DNA of 64,000 nucleotides from Bacteroidota bacterium (GTDB lineage Bacteria > Bacteroidota > Bacteroidia > Chitinophagales > Chitinophagaceae), in assembly GCA_947454025.1 (NCBI GenBank), contig CANGIZ010000002.1:26356-90355 (forward strand), given 5' to 3'. Made by a program: the position numbers and the translations under genes. Below, piece by piece: positions 33,527-43,077 of the stretch (position 1 is the stretch's first letter; every line of letters starts with the position of its first letter). Under the pieces are notes generated by a model that saw only the letters and a list, made by a program, of their open reading frames with translations, had not been told where the DNA came from and searched no databases.

Positions 33527-34270
33527 TTATTTTTGACTATTACTTAATTCTTGTTTTAAATGAATTTGAAGATATTCTTCTGCTTGATGATGTAATTTTC
33601 TCATTAAAGTTGGAAAAACATCCAAAAACCGATAGGCAATCATTATAACGTACATTCCTACTAAAATAAACACTGCAGCAATTGAGTACAAGAACCAGCC
33701 AAACTGTGGTATATAGATGAAATAAATAGAAATGGCAATCATCATTCTAAATGCTAAAGAAAATGTAGCTTCTAAATTTTGTTTTGATTCATTTAGGCTA
33801 GACTCCATATTTTCAAATGCTTCAGTTGTCAATTTTGTTCTTAAATTCTGATATAAGGAAACTAAAGTTTCTTTTGTGAGATTTATCGGACCAACAATTT
33901 CAGAAACTTCATTAATTTCTTTTAATCGCTGATCAATTATATCTTTTTTGAACTGATATTCTAATATTTCTTTGGTTAGTTTTACTGCTTTAAAATAATT
34001 AAAAGATAAAAATAGGATCATTGACAAAAATTGCGTTGTCCCATAAACCACAAGAAAAATACTGAATGGTATAAAAAAGTTACCTTTTATGAAAAAATCC
34101 AAAATGCCTTTATAGTCATTATAGTTCAACCAAGAGTAACTACCATAAATTTTTTCGAACAAAAAAGAACTAATACTTAAGTTGAATAAAAAGTTTAGAA
34201 TTCTACGAATTGAAGGTAAAATAGATTTGCCTTTCAAATAGTCCCCGATGAAAAAAAATAAATCGTTCAT
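33527..34270 (-). CDS. Multi-TM membrane protein of unknown function embedded in the defence operon
   Basis: 247 aa with about 3-4 hydrophobic segments and a central charged/coiled region; 2 nt from the OLD gene, 34 nt from hsdS. Confidence 0.75.
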   Translation of the reverse strand: MNDLFFFIGDYLKGKSILPSIRRILNFLFNLSISSFLFEKIYGSYSWLNYNDYKGILDFFIKGNFFIPFSIFLVVYGTTQFLSMILFLSFNYFKAVKLTKEILEYQFKKDIIDQRLKEINEVSEIVGPINLTKETLVSLYQNLRTKLTTEAFENMESSLNESKQNLEATFSLAFRMMIAISIYFIYIPQFGWFLYSIAAVFILVGMYVIMIAYRFLDVFPTLMRKLHHQAEEYLQIHLKQELSNSQK

Positions 34271-34304
34271 ATTTTAAGAAAGTAATTTGTTTTTTAATTT
34301 ATTC

Positions 34305-35522
34305 CTAAACCTTTACTTGTCCATTCATAAGCATTGGAAGAAGCCAGTCTCTTAATTCAGTGAGTTTTTGGTTTTCATTCTGAATTAAACTAATCTTATC
34401 AAAAATTGGCTTTATCAAGTTATTAAACGCCAATATTAAACCTTTATCTCGTGGCAGGCTAACATTTAATGCATTAAGAGTCAACTGGTTGACATTTTTC
34501 ATTATTGTCCCCCCTGATCCATTTTGTATTTGATATTCAATTGATTTTAAATAGAAAAAAACCGGAATCTTATAGTCTAAATTTTCTAATTCATAGTGAA
34601 TTGCGAAACCACAATACAAAGTATTTTCTGCAATATCAGCAATTAATCTAGTAGCTCCGGGGATTCCACTTCTTGCAATAATAATGCTTCCATTATGTAC
34701 TGCATATTTTTTCACATCTGACATTCTTAAATAAACTATATCTAAATCTTCATTTTTTAGAAAATAAGTTGATGAACTAATATTTCTAACATTTATTATT
34801 GGGCAAGCTACATCACCAGGATTTGATGGATCATAGTTGACTCCATTTTTAAAGTTTCCTAGATCACCAAGTTTATGTAATTCCCATTCCTCGGGAATCT
34901 CCCTTTTCAATTCTTCACTCCAAACCATCTTCCCGCCACTAGACTTATATGGCTTCTCATTTTCATTTGGGAAGTCATACTGAACAAACCAATAATCATA
35001 TAATGTTTTAGCCATTGATTCTAATTCAGCATTAATTTGATTATTTAATTCAATTTTGGAGTCAATACTATTCAGGAATATTGAAATTGATCTTTGAATT
35101 TTTAAGTCAGGTACACACATTTCAAATGATGCAAGTATATCAGATGTTAAATTTGGAAAAGTAGAACCATTTGCTGCATTGAGTAAAGCGTTTAAATTTG
35201 AATATAATAAGAACTTTAAGAAATGATTATATTCATAGCCATTTTTATGAGAAATTGAAGCTAGTCCTCTACCTAAAGCATACTTCTGGTCTGCCCAATT
35301 CATCCTACCTGTTGTAGATCCTCTCACACAAAATAGAATATCTCCTTTATTACAAAACCTTTTGCCGTCAATTGTATATTGTTTCGGCACTGGATAACTG
35401 CTAGTGAATTCTGCAGGGCCATTCAAAAGAGCGACACCTTCTCCAACCTCATTACAAGTTTCGCCTGATGGAGATTGGCCCATTTTTATATTAGCAATTT
35501 CAGATAACTTGACCTTATTCAT
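34305..35522 (-). CDS. hsdS: Type I restriction enzyme specificity subunit S
   Basis: Two TRD-like halves; KLSEIANIKMGQSPSGETCN, LYDYWFVQYDFPNENEKPYKSSGGKMVWSEELKREIPEEW, LRDWLLPMLMNGQVKV. Confidence 0.95.
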   Translation of the reverse strand: MNKVKLSEIANIKMGQSPSGETCNEVGEGVALLNGPAEFTSSYPVPKQYTIDGKRFCNKGDILFCVRGSTTGRMNWADQKYALGRGLASISHKNGYEYNHFLKFLLYSNLNALLNAANGSTFPNLTSDILASFEMCVPDLKIQRSISIFLNSIDSKIELNNQINAELESMAKTLYDYWFVQYDFPNENEKPYKSSGGKMVWSEELKREIPEEWELHKLGDLGNFKNGVNYDPSNPGDVACPIINVRNISSSTYFLKNEDLDIVYLRMSDVKKYAVHNGSIIIARSGIPGATRLIADIAENTLYCGFAIHYELENLDYKIPVFFYLKSIEYQIQNGSGGTIMKNVNQLTLNALNVSLPRDKGLILAFNNLIKPIFDKISLIQNENQKLTELRDWLLPMLMNGQVKV

Positions 35523-37140
35523 ATTTCAAACTCTTTAGTTGTTTCTGGATTTCTTTTTCTAAATTTTTTGATTCATCAAAAAGTGAATCTAAATTAGTCT
35601 TGAATCCCTCTATTTTTACAGCAAACTCCTTTGGAGTAATATCCGTGTATTCAATCTTTACATCAAAATATTGCCCAGCACTAAAGCTATAATTCTTTTC
35701 AGCTATTTGATCATAAGAAACAACTACTGTAAAATCTTCTATTGCTTCGTGTTTAATAAACGTGTTAATGATCTTTTGTTCTTCTTCCGAAGAAAGTAAT
35801 GTCTTTTGATTCTTTCCGTCTTTTACTGTTGTTCCGAGCTTTGACGCATCCATTAAGACAATGTTTCCTTTCTTATTCTCATTGTCTATAAATAATATAC
35901 TTACGTTAGTTCCAGTTGTGGCAAATATATTACTTGGCATACTTATTACCCCTCTAAGCATTTTTTGCTCAACAAGCTTTTCTCTAATTTTTCGCTCAAT
36001 ACCACTTTGTGCAGTTATAAATCCAGTTGGAACTACAATTGCAGCTTTGCCTTTAGCAGACAAGGAATACATTATGTGTTGAATAAACAATGGATAAATC
36101 GCCATGCCCTCTTTCTTTGCTTTAGGCACATTAGGTACACCTGCAAAGAAACGTTCATTATTCACCTTATTATCTAAGTCAGCAACATAATCACTAAAGT
36201 CTAATTTAAAGGGAGGGTTAGAAACAATAAAATCAAACTGCTTTAACCTCCCATTGGCTTCTTTATGGTAAGGTTCAAGTATAGTATTCCCTTTTACAAT
36301 ATTGGGTATCGAGTGGACCAAATTATTTAGAATAAGGTTTAGCCTCAATAAATTCGAAGACTTCTGAGATATATCCTGTGAGTAGATGGTACACTTATCC
36401 TCTCCAATAGCATGTGCCAAATTCATTAATAATGTCCCAGAACCCGCAGATGGGTCATAACAAGTTACATTTTTTGTTCCTTCGGTAACTAAACATGATG
36501 CCATAATCTTTGCAACTGCATGTGGAGTAAAGTACTCAGCATACTTTCCACCACTATTTGTGTTGTAATCCTTAATTAAATACTCGAAAATGGTGGCGTA
36601 AAAATCAAACTTTTCGTGGAAGATGTTTTCAAAGCTAAAACCAATTAATTTATTGATAATAGCTTTGCAAAATTCATCACGCTTATCAGTAACATATTTG
36701 CTAATGTTTTCAAATAAAACTATTTTCTCACCTCCTTCAGTAAGTACTGAAAATAATCCACTATTCTCCTTAGCAATTTCTAGCAGTGTATTGTCAAATA
36801 ATTCAGCAAATTTTGGATTATTCTGATTATCAAACAAGGTAGAAATAAAATGATTTGTTTGAAGCCTTGCAGTATTTTCATTCAACTGCATTAACAGCAT
36901 CTCATAGTCCCCTTTTTTATACCCTTTTAAAACCTCAACTAAATTTTCTGCCTTTTCTAGCTTTTTGTCTAGCTGCTTAACTTCATGGATAAGCTTATCG
37001 TTTAGGAATTTATAAAGGAATACTTGTGTAATGATTTTAAACTCATTACCATCATTACCTAATCCATAGTTTGCACACACACTCTTTAAATCATCAATGA
37101 GTGCTTTTGTCTTTTTTTCAAATTCTAATGTTGTACTCAT
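35515..37140 (-). CDS. hsdM: Type I restriction-modification methyltransferase subunit M
   Basis: YAEYFTPHAVAKIMA, CYDPSAGSGTLLMNLAHAIG, FIVSNPPFKLDF (NPPF); overlaps hsdS by 8 nt. Confidence 0.96.
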   Translation of the reverse strand: MSTTLEFEKKTKALIDDLKSVCANYGLGNDGNEFKIITQVFLYKFLNDKLIHEVKQLDKKLEKAENLVEVLKGYKKGDYEMLLMQLNENTARLQTNHFISTLFDNQNNPKFAELFDNTLLEIAKENSGLFSVLTEGGEKIVLFENISKYVTDKRDEFCKAIINKLIGFSFENIFHEKFDFYATIFEYLIKDYNTNSGGKYAEYFTPHAVAKIMASCLVTEGTKNVTCYDPSAGSGTLLMNLAHAIGEDKCTIYSQDISQKSSNLLRLNLILNNLVHSIPNIVKGNTILEPYHKEANGRLKQFDFIVSNPPFKLDFSDYVADLDNKVNNERFFAGVPNVPKAKKEGMAIYPLFIQHIMYSLSAKGKAAIVVPTGFITAQSGIERKIREKLVEQKMLRGVISMPSNIFATTGTNVSILFIDNENKKGNIVLMDASKLGTTVKDGKNQKTLLSSEEEQKIINTFIKHEAIEDFTVVVSYDQIAEKNYSFSAGQYFDVKIEYTDITPKEFAVKIEGFKTNLDSLFDESKNLEKEIQKQLKSLKYE

Positions 37141-37155
37141 AATTTAAGGAATAGT

Positions 37156-37986
37156 CTATTTATTTTTCTTCAACCCTTTTTTAGGTGCTAAAAAATTATC
37201 TGCATTAACTACTTTTCTTCCAGTCTTTGCTTCCAATTCTAACTTTGCATTTTTTGCAATTGACCCACCTTTCTTGCCGGCTTTTGCATTTTCTGCAAGC
37301 CCTTTTGCCTTTTCAGCCTCAGCGATTTGTCTTGTTGACATTTCAGCTAAAGCAGTAAATAACAATTCTGCTTCGTTCATATGATCTCTTATATTCTGGG
37401 TTTTTAGCCCTTTCATTTGCTTATGTTCTTTTACACTTACTCCTGACCATTCTTTATGAATAATATTTGTCAATAAAGCAAATTCATCTGGTTTTGTTAC
37501 TCCGCTATCTTTCCAATAATCTGTTAACTTGTTTCGAGTTTCTTGACCAGTCATTCTTTGCTGTATCCACTTATCACTCCTGCCCATTTTTTGCCAATTG
37601 TCGCGAGCCCTATCCATACTTAAACTTGGATCTTGCATTTCTTGTAGTCTCTCAAACCCAACTTTTGCCAACCATTGCTTGAAAGGTTCTGCCTTAGCAG
37701 ATGGAATAGACTGTATAATCCTAAAAATACTTTGAACATCAGACACATCAGTCTCTCTTAACTTACCATCACTTGCCATTAATTTCAATTGTCGACAAAT
37801 TGTCGACAGTTCATACCCATCTTCAGTTTTAACACGCTTTTTCATTTTAAACCAGTAATCTCTTGGATTTGCACTTTCAGTAAGTACTTGTATTATATCA
37901 ATTATAGAAAAATACCATATTTCATTTTCGGCATCATAATGTCTGCGTATATTACTATTTTCAAAAACTACAATTTCTTTATTCAT
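37156..37986 (-). CDS. BRO-N domain / DinD-like protein
   Basis: IVVFENSNIRRHYDAENEIWYFSIIDIIQVLTESANPRDYWFKMKKR BRO-N pattern; C-terminal DinD-like Lys-rich tail. Confidence 0.75.
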   Translation of the reverse strand: MNKEIVVFENSNIRRHYDAENEIWYFSIIDIIQVLTESANPRDYWFKMKKRVKTEDGYELSTICRQLKLMASDGKLRETDVSDVQSIFRIIQSIPSAKAEPFKQWLAKVGFERLQEMQDPSLSMDRARDNWQKMGRSDKWIQQRMTGQETRNKLTDYWKDSGVTKPDEFALLTNIIHKEWSGVSVKEHKQMKGLKTQNIRDHMNEAELLFTALAEMSTRQIAEAEKAKGLAENAKAGKKGGSIAKNAKLELEAKTGRKVVNADNFLAPKKGLKKNK

Positions 37987-38007
37987 ATTATAAGATTTAT
38001 TATTATA

Positions 38008-41000
38008 TTAATATGCTACCCTTCCGTGATATTCGTTAATATATTCTTTTACTATTAAACTATTTATTCTCTTAGACTTTTCAACATCTAAACCAAGCTG
38101 AGATTTTGTATTCAATTGATTAATTACCATTCTCATCATCATTGTTTCTATGTAGCTCTCGTTCTCTAGGACATTTGAGTTTTGAAGAATTAAGGCATCT
38201 ACTTCTTTCTTCAGTCCTTGCAATGCTTCAAATAGCTTACTTTCACTTTCAGTTAATGGGTCTTTTTCCATTAAACGTTTATGTAAACGTGCATACTTTT
38301 CGTCATTGTCATATTTTGCTTTCAGGAGTTGATTCTTCCTTTCAATTTCCCTAGCCTCATTATAAATTTTATCTAGCTCCTTAATGTTGCTTTCGATTTC
38401 TTCCGTATTAATTTCATTTAAATTCTTTTTCTTAAACAACCTTTCCAACTCCTCCTTTAAAGAAATAAAATAGGGATCTTTTTGGTCAAAGTTTCCACCT
38501 AGAGCTAATCTGGTTTTTTGTAGTATGTCTTTTAATTTATCAGCAAGGACCATCTCTTCTTCTTTGACTTTTACAAACGCGAATACAACATCTTCCAAAG
38601 CAAGGTTTAGTAAGTTGGTAGTATCTACACTGTTTTCAAGTGACTCCTTAGTGTTAATCAGCATTAAGTGATTATTCGCTTCTCTAGATAACACTGTAAG
38701 CTTATTAAAATCAAGTTTGTCCAATAACTCGTATTTGCCTGACAATCTTATTAAATTATACAATTCCTTAGCATTATTTAATGCTTTGGTAATTTTCATC
38801 ATCTCGGCACGTTCCTTAATCTGTGTTATCTGCTGTGAAAAAACTTCTGCATTCTTAGTGTCAAATCGGAATAAGACGTCTTTAATATCTCCTATCTCTT
38901 TATCAATTTCTTCTTGAGACTTAAATATGTTTGAATAGTGTTCCATTTCATCCCCCAATTCCGCTTGTAGCTCATTAAAGTAGTCTTTGTTTGTTTTGTC
39001 AAACTCCTTTTTAATGTCAGCAAAATCTACAACATAACCGTATCTGAAATCTTTGTAGGTTCTGTTCACCCTTGTCAATGTCTGTAATAAGTTATGGGCT
39101 TTGATAACACGACCGATATAAAGCTTCTTCAATCTTGGTGCATCAAATCCAGTCAATAGCATGTTGTAAACGAATAGAAAATCAATTTTCTTTTCTTTAA
39201 ATGCTTCAACCAGGTTCTTCCTTTCCTCTTTTGTTTCAACATCATGCAAGATCACTGCTGCAGTCTTCACCTTAGCCCCCATTCGTTGTTGTTCTCCATA
39301 GGATGCATTTGGCTCAGCTGCCATACTCAATTCCCCCTTATCTGCATTTGCGTATTTAGCTAGGAATATCTCATGCATCATTTTTGCTTGATCCGCTGAA
39401 TCACAAACTACCATACCACCAATGGTATTATCATTCATAGCAATCCTTGCTTTCTCAAAGTCCTGTACTATATAATCTAGCATTGGCTCAACAAACTTTT
39501 GGTGAGCGTAAACTATTTTCTTTTCTGCATCTCCTTTAAGAATTTCAATTTCCTCTAAAGCTTGCTGCATTGTTAACTTATAGCTTGTTTCAATCTCCTC
39601 TCGAATCAGCCTTAATGTATAACCATCTGCAATAGATGAATTATAGTAGTATTTGTGGATATAAGCCCCAAACAAAGACTTAGAATTGTAATCATTACCT
39701 AGCAATGGTGTGCCAGTTAAGCCTATCTTAATTGCTCCAGGATCGGATTCATTAAGGTTTGCTAGGAAACTACCCTTAGGATTATAACTTCTATGTACTT
39801 CGTCTAAAAAATAGACTCTTTGAATATTTAGTTGGTAATCATTATTCTTTAAAACATCAGTATCATCTTGGAACTTTTGAATGTTCACTACGGTAATTTC
39901 AGCCTTACCTGAATTATTATGAATTACCGTTGTCGCCTTGATATCCTTGGTAAACTCCTCGCGAGAATTAATTTCATGGACCACAAGTCCTCTACTTTTG
40001 AATTCTCTGCCTGCTTGAATTAACAAATCAATTCGGTCAACTATAAAGTAGAACTTAGGAATAACGCCTTTCTTTTGAAAGTAATCAGTCAAATACCTGA
40101 CATTATAAAAAGCAAGTGCAGTCTTACCACTTCCTTGGGTATGCCAAATAATGCCCTTCTTTATACCAGCTTCTAATTTTGCCTCGATTGCTTTTGTAGC
40201 AAATATTTGAGGGTAACGCATAATGTGCTTTTGAAGCCCACTTTCCTCTTTTACATAAACAAGTGCATATTGTAGAATAAAGGATAACCTATCTCTTTGA
40301 AATAATGAAGTACAAATTCTGTGCGTTGGCGAATCGGGATTCTTATTAGTAATAAATTCAGGAGAGGACTTGATGCTTACAAGATTGTTATCTTTTAGAA
40401 CCGCCATCACAACTTCCTCATCTAGAGGAGTTAATAAACTATCAAGGTCAAATCTTTCCTCTTCCCTAAAATAATTAAAGCCTGGCTTTTGATAAGAAGC
40501 TGTTGCGTAAAAAGCACCCTCTAATGGCATTGGAGAATTATCATCATATTCCATGTTATTAGAGAAGACCATTAACTGGGTGATATTGACGAAATTTCTA
40601 AATTTCTTATTCTTAAATCTACTCTCAATTCTTCTGTGCTCAGCTAATATGCCGTCCTGGTTATTAGGCTTTTTTACTTCAATAAAAGCTAATGGCAGTC
40701 CATTTATAAGCAAAATCACATCAGCTCTAAATTCCTCATTATCTTTCTTATAAGTAAGCTCAGTTGTAACTTGGAAAAGGTTGTTATTAAAATCTTCGAA
40801 ATCGATCATCCTAATTCCTGACCTATTGGTAAGCTTTTCGTAAAAAGCCTTACCCAAATCTTCGTTTTCTAAACAAAGTGCTACTTCGTCATAGAATCTA
40901 TCAACATCTCCAATTGACAATTCAGGATTCAGCTTCTTAATACTCTCTTTAAAAACATCAACAAAAATATTGGTATTAAGGTCCCAGTTAGCTCCTTTTA

Positions 41001-41079
41001 AAGACAGGTATTCATAACCCAATCTACAAAAATGCAGAATAGCTGGAATTTTGACCCTTGAATTTTCATTAAATGCCAT
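38008..41079 (-). CDS. hsdR: Type I restriction enzyme endonuclease/translocase subunit R
   Basis: FRADVILLINGLPLAFIEVKKPNN nuclease motif, IIWHTQGSGKTALAF, YFLDEVHRSYNPKG, IGLTGTPL; 1023 aa. Confidence 0.96.
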   Translation of the reverse strand: MAFNENSRVKIPAILHFCRLGYEYLSLKGANWDLNTNIFVDVFKESIKKLNPELSIGDVDRFYDEVALCLENEDLGKAFYEKLTNRSGIRMIDFEDFNNNLFQVTTELTYKKDNEEFRADVILLINGLPLAFIEVKKPNNQDGILAEHRRIESRFKNKKFRNFVNITQLMVFSNNMEYDDNSPMPLEGAFYATASYQKPGFNYFREEERFDLDSLLTPLDEEVVMAVLKDNNLVSIKSSPEFITNKNPDSPTHRICTSLFQRDRLSFILQYALVYVKEESGLQKHIMRYPQIFATKAIEAKLEAGIKKGIIWHTQGSGKTALAFYNVRYLTDYFQKKGVIPKFYFIVDRIDLLIQAGREFKSRGLVVHEINSREEFTKDIKATTVIHNNSGKAEITVVNIQKFQDDTDVLKNNDYQLNIQRVYFLDEVHRSYNPKGSFLANLNESDPGAIKIGLTGTPLLGNDYNSKSLFGAYIHKYYYNSSIADGYTLRLIREEIETSYKLTMQQALEEIEILKGDAEKKIVYAHQKFVEPMLDYIVQDFEKARIAMNDNTIGGMVVCDSADQAKMMHEIFLAKYANADKGELSMAAEPNASYGEQQRMGAKVKTAAVILHDVETKEERKNLVEAFKEKKIDFLFVYNMLLTGFDAPRLKKLYIGRVIKAHNLLQTLTRVNRTYKDFRYGYVVDFADIKKEFDKTNKDYFNELQAELGDEMEHYSNIFKSQEEIDKEIGDIKDVLFRFDTKNAEVFSQQITQIKERAEMMKITKALNNAKELYNLIRLSGKYELLDKLDFNKLTVLSREANNHLMLINTKESLENSVDTTNLLNLALEDVVFAFVKVKEEEMVLADKLKDILQKTRLALGGNFDQKDPYFISLKEELERLFKKKNLNEINTEEIESNIKELDKIYNEAREIERKNQLLKAKYDNDEKYARLHKRLMEKDPLTESESKLFEALQGLKKEVDALILQNSNVLENESYIETMMMRMVINQLNTKSQLGLDVEKSKRINSLIVKEYINEYHGRVAY

Positions 41080-41101
41080 ATTTGCAATTTAATAGGTGCT
41101 A

Positions 41102-41299
41102 TTAACATTCTTTAATTAACTCAGCGACCTTGACTTTTAAAATTTTAGCAATGTCACCCAGGGTTTCCAAACTAGGAGTAGTTTGGTTATTACACCAATA
41201 ATTAACCGTTACCTTAGAAACGCCAAGTTTTGCAGCAAGTTCCTTCTGCATTAACTTCTTTTCTTTGATTACTTCGTTAATTCTAAGCTCAATTGACAT
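41102..41299 (-). CDS. XRE-family HTH regulator (possible controller protein)
   Basis: 65 aa, LMQKELAAKLGVSKVTVNYWCNNQTTPSLETLGDIAKIL; first gene of the defence operon. Confidence 0.88.
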   Translation of the reverse strand: MSIELRINEVIKEKKLMQKELAAKLGVSKVTVNYWCNNQTTPSLETLGDIAKILKVKVAELIKEC

Positions 41300-41363
41300 A
41301 AAATGGATTTATAAGGGGGGAGTTTAAAGTTAAGAGAATATTTTAACTATTTGAAAATATATC

Positions 41364-41383
41364 ATTCAGTAATAATACTGAAT
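41364..41383. promoter_or_regulatory. Perfect dyad, candidate operator for the XRE regulator
   Basis: ATTCAGTA-ATAA-TACTGAAT 65 nt upstream of the XRE start. Confidence 0.55.
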
Positions 41384-41432
41384 CTATTTAAAATCAAGGT
41401 GATTTTACTTAAATTACATAAAAATATCATCT

Positions 41433-41546
41433 ATGGGAAAGTATGGATTTAGCTTTTCTTGGAAAAGAGCCTTAGGAATTACTTCGGCAAAGCAAAAATT
41501 TGCACGCCAAACAGGGATTCCAACTACCACGAGCGGACTAGAGTGA
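41433..41546 (+). CDS. Short ORF, 37 aa (MGKYGFSFSWKRALGITSAKQKFARQTGIPTTTSGLE), possibly truncated
   Basis: Translated by eye; frame continues past TGA as KVGKSVINLLF, suggesting a possible premature stop. Confidence 0.4.
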   Translation: MGKYGFSFSWKRALGITSAKQKFARQTGIPTTTSGLE

Positions 41547-41622
41547 AAAGTAGGCAAATCAGTAATAAATTTGCTTTTTAACCTTTTTAAAGGTGGTAAA
41601 TAATAACATTAAAATTTAAGCA

Positions 41623-42561
41623 ATGAAATTAGGACGACTAGAAAAAATAGACCTTCGGTCATATTGGAAGAAAGAAGCTACAGATTTTACACCATGGTTG
41701 GCACAATCTGAAAACATACAATTACTGAGTGAGGCTATTGGCATTGAACTAGAGGTACAAAGTCAAGAGGAAAGCGTTGGACCATTCAGTGCAGATATTT
41801 TATGCAAAGACACAATCAATGATCATTATGTACTTATTGAGAACCAACTAGAGCGAACAGACCACACGCACTTAGGGCAACTAATGACATACGCTGCCGG
41901 GCTAGACGCAGTGACAATAATATGGATAGCTCAGAAATTCACCGAAGAACACCGAGCAGCTCTAGATTGGTTGAACAGAATTACAGATGATACCTTTACT
42001 TTCTTTGGTATAGAAATTGAATTATTTAAAATTGGAGATTCAGTGCCTGCCCCCATGTTTCATATTGCGTCAAAGCCAAATGATTGGACAAAACAAGTCA
42101 AAAAGTCTGCAAATACTCAAAATGTAACTGCAATAAAACTTCAACAATTTGAGTATTGGAAAGCTTTAAAAGAATACATGGAGGTGAATAAAAGTATAGT
42201 AAGAATGCAAGCCCCGTCGACCCAACACTGGAATAGTATGGCAATTGGAAGAAGTAATTTTCACCTATCTGCAACAGTAAATTCAATAGATAAATCGATT
42301 AGCATTTGGCTAAATATAGGTGGAGAAGATGCTAAAAGCAATTTTGACAAATTAAAAGAACTAGCGTTTTCTGGGTCACTTACAGAAATTTCAAAAGATC
42401 TTATTTGGGATAGAATGGACGATAAAAAAGTGAGCACTGTCAAATTAAAAACACATGGTGATTTTACAAACCAAAAAGAATGGGGAGTGCAATTTCAATG
42501 GTTTAAAAATAACTTAGAATCATTTACTAAGTATTTTAAACCAATCATTGCCAAATTATAA
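41623..42561 (+). CDS. DUF4268-like protein with PD-(D/E)XK-like N-terminal region
   Basis: EESVGPFSADILCKDTINDHYVLIENQLERTDHTHLGQLMTYAAGLDA; ADI...IENQ arrangement. Confidence 0.72.
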   Translation: MKLGRLEKIDLRSYWKKEATDFTPWLAQSENIQLLSEAIGIELEVQSQEESVGPFSADILCKDTINDHYVLIENQLERTDHTHLGQLMTYAAGLDAVTIIWIAQKFTEEHRAALDWLNRITDDTFTFFGIEIELFKIGDSVPAPMFHIASKPNDWTKQVKKSANTQNVTAIKLQQFEYWKALKEYMEVNKSIVRMQAPSTQHWNSMAIGRSNFHLSATVNSIDKSISIWLNIGGEDAKSNFDKLKELAFSGSLTEISKDLIWDRMDDKKVSTVKLKTHGDFTNQKEWGVQFQWFKNNLESFTKYFKPIIAKL

Positions 42562-42655
42562 TTAAATGGATTTTAAAGATAAACCTAAAATAGTCAATAC
42601 TTAATCTGACAGTTAGGATTAGCTTTTACATCTCATTTTCAATAGGCAATTAATT

Positions 42656-43051
42656 TTATCTAATATCAATTTGATATCTTCTGATATTATCTTTTAAATA
42701 ACGCCAGCCATAACCAACTACTTTGTTGTTATATAATACAATTGGAGTCAAATCATCATCTACAACTACACTAGCATTTTTCTTTGTATCAGTCCAAAAA
42801 AATAATATTTCGTATGATTTCCCTGATTCTTCCATTGTTTCACTTCTATATGGGCTATTAATATATACCCAACCAACTGGACTTGCAACTTTAACTGTAG
42901 ATGTTCCCATTATATTCAATACCTCACTTTTACTAATACCTAGACTAATATTATTCAGCTTTGATCTATTTTCAGCTTGAACCATCATTAATGAAGGTGC
43001 ACAACCAAAAAGTAAAGTAGAAAATATAAATACTGAAAGCTTCTTTTTCAT
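42656..43051 (-). CDS. Small lipoprotein (DUF3192/SmpA-like)
   Basis: MKKKLSVFIFSTLLFGCAPS lipobox; SLGISKSEVLNIMG. Confidence 0.55.
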   Translation of the reverse strand: MKKKLSVFIFSTLLFGCAPSLMMVQAENRSKLNNISLGISKSEVLNIMGTSTVKVASPVGWVYINSPYRSETMEESGKSYEILFFWTDTKKNASVVVDDDLTPIVLYNNKVVGYGWRYLKDNIRRYQIDIR

Positions 43052-43077
43052 ATCTAATGTATGTTTTAAGATTCAAG

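Noticed and set aside
34305-37140. Frameshifted or phase-variable hsdS/hsdM
   Set aside because: Both frames are intact over full length and no inverted hsdS copies or recombinase are adjacent.
29738-41299. BREX, DISARM or Zorya-type system
   Set aside because: No PglX/BrxC, DrmABC or Zor proteins recognised; components fit HsdRMS and OLD/UvrD.
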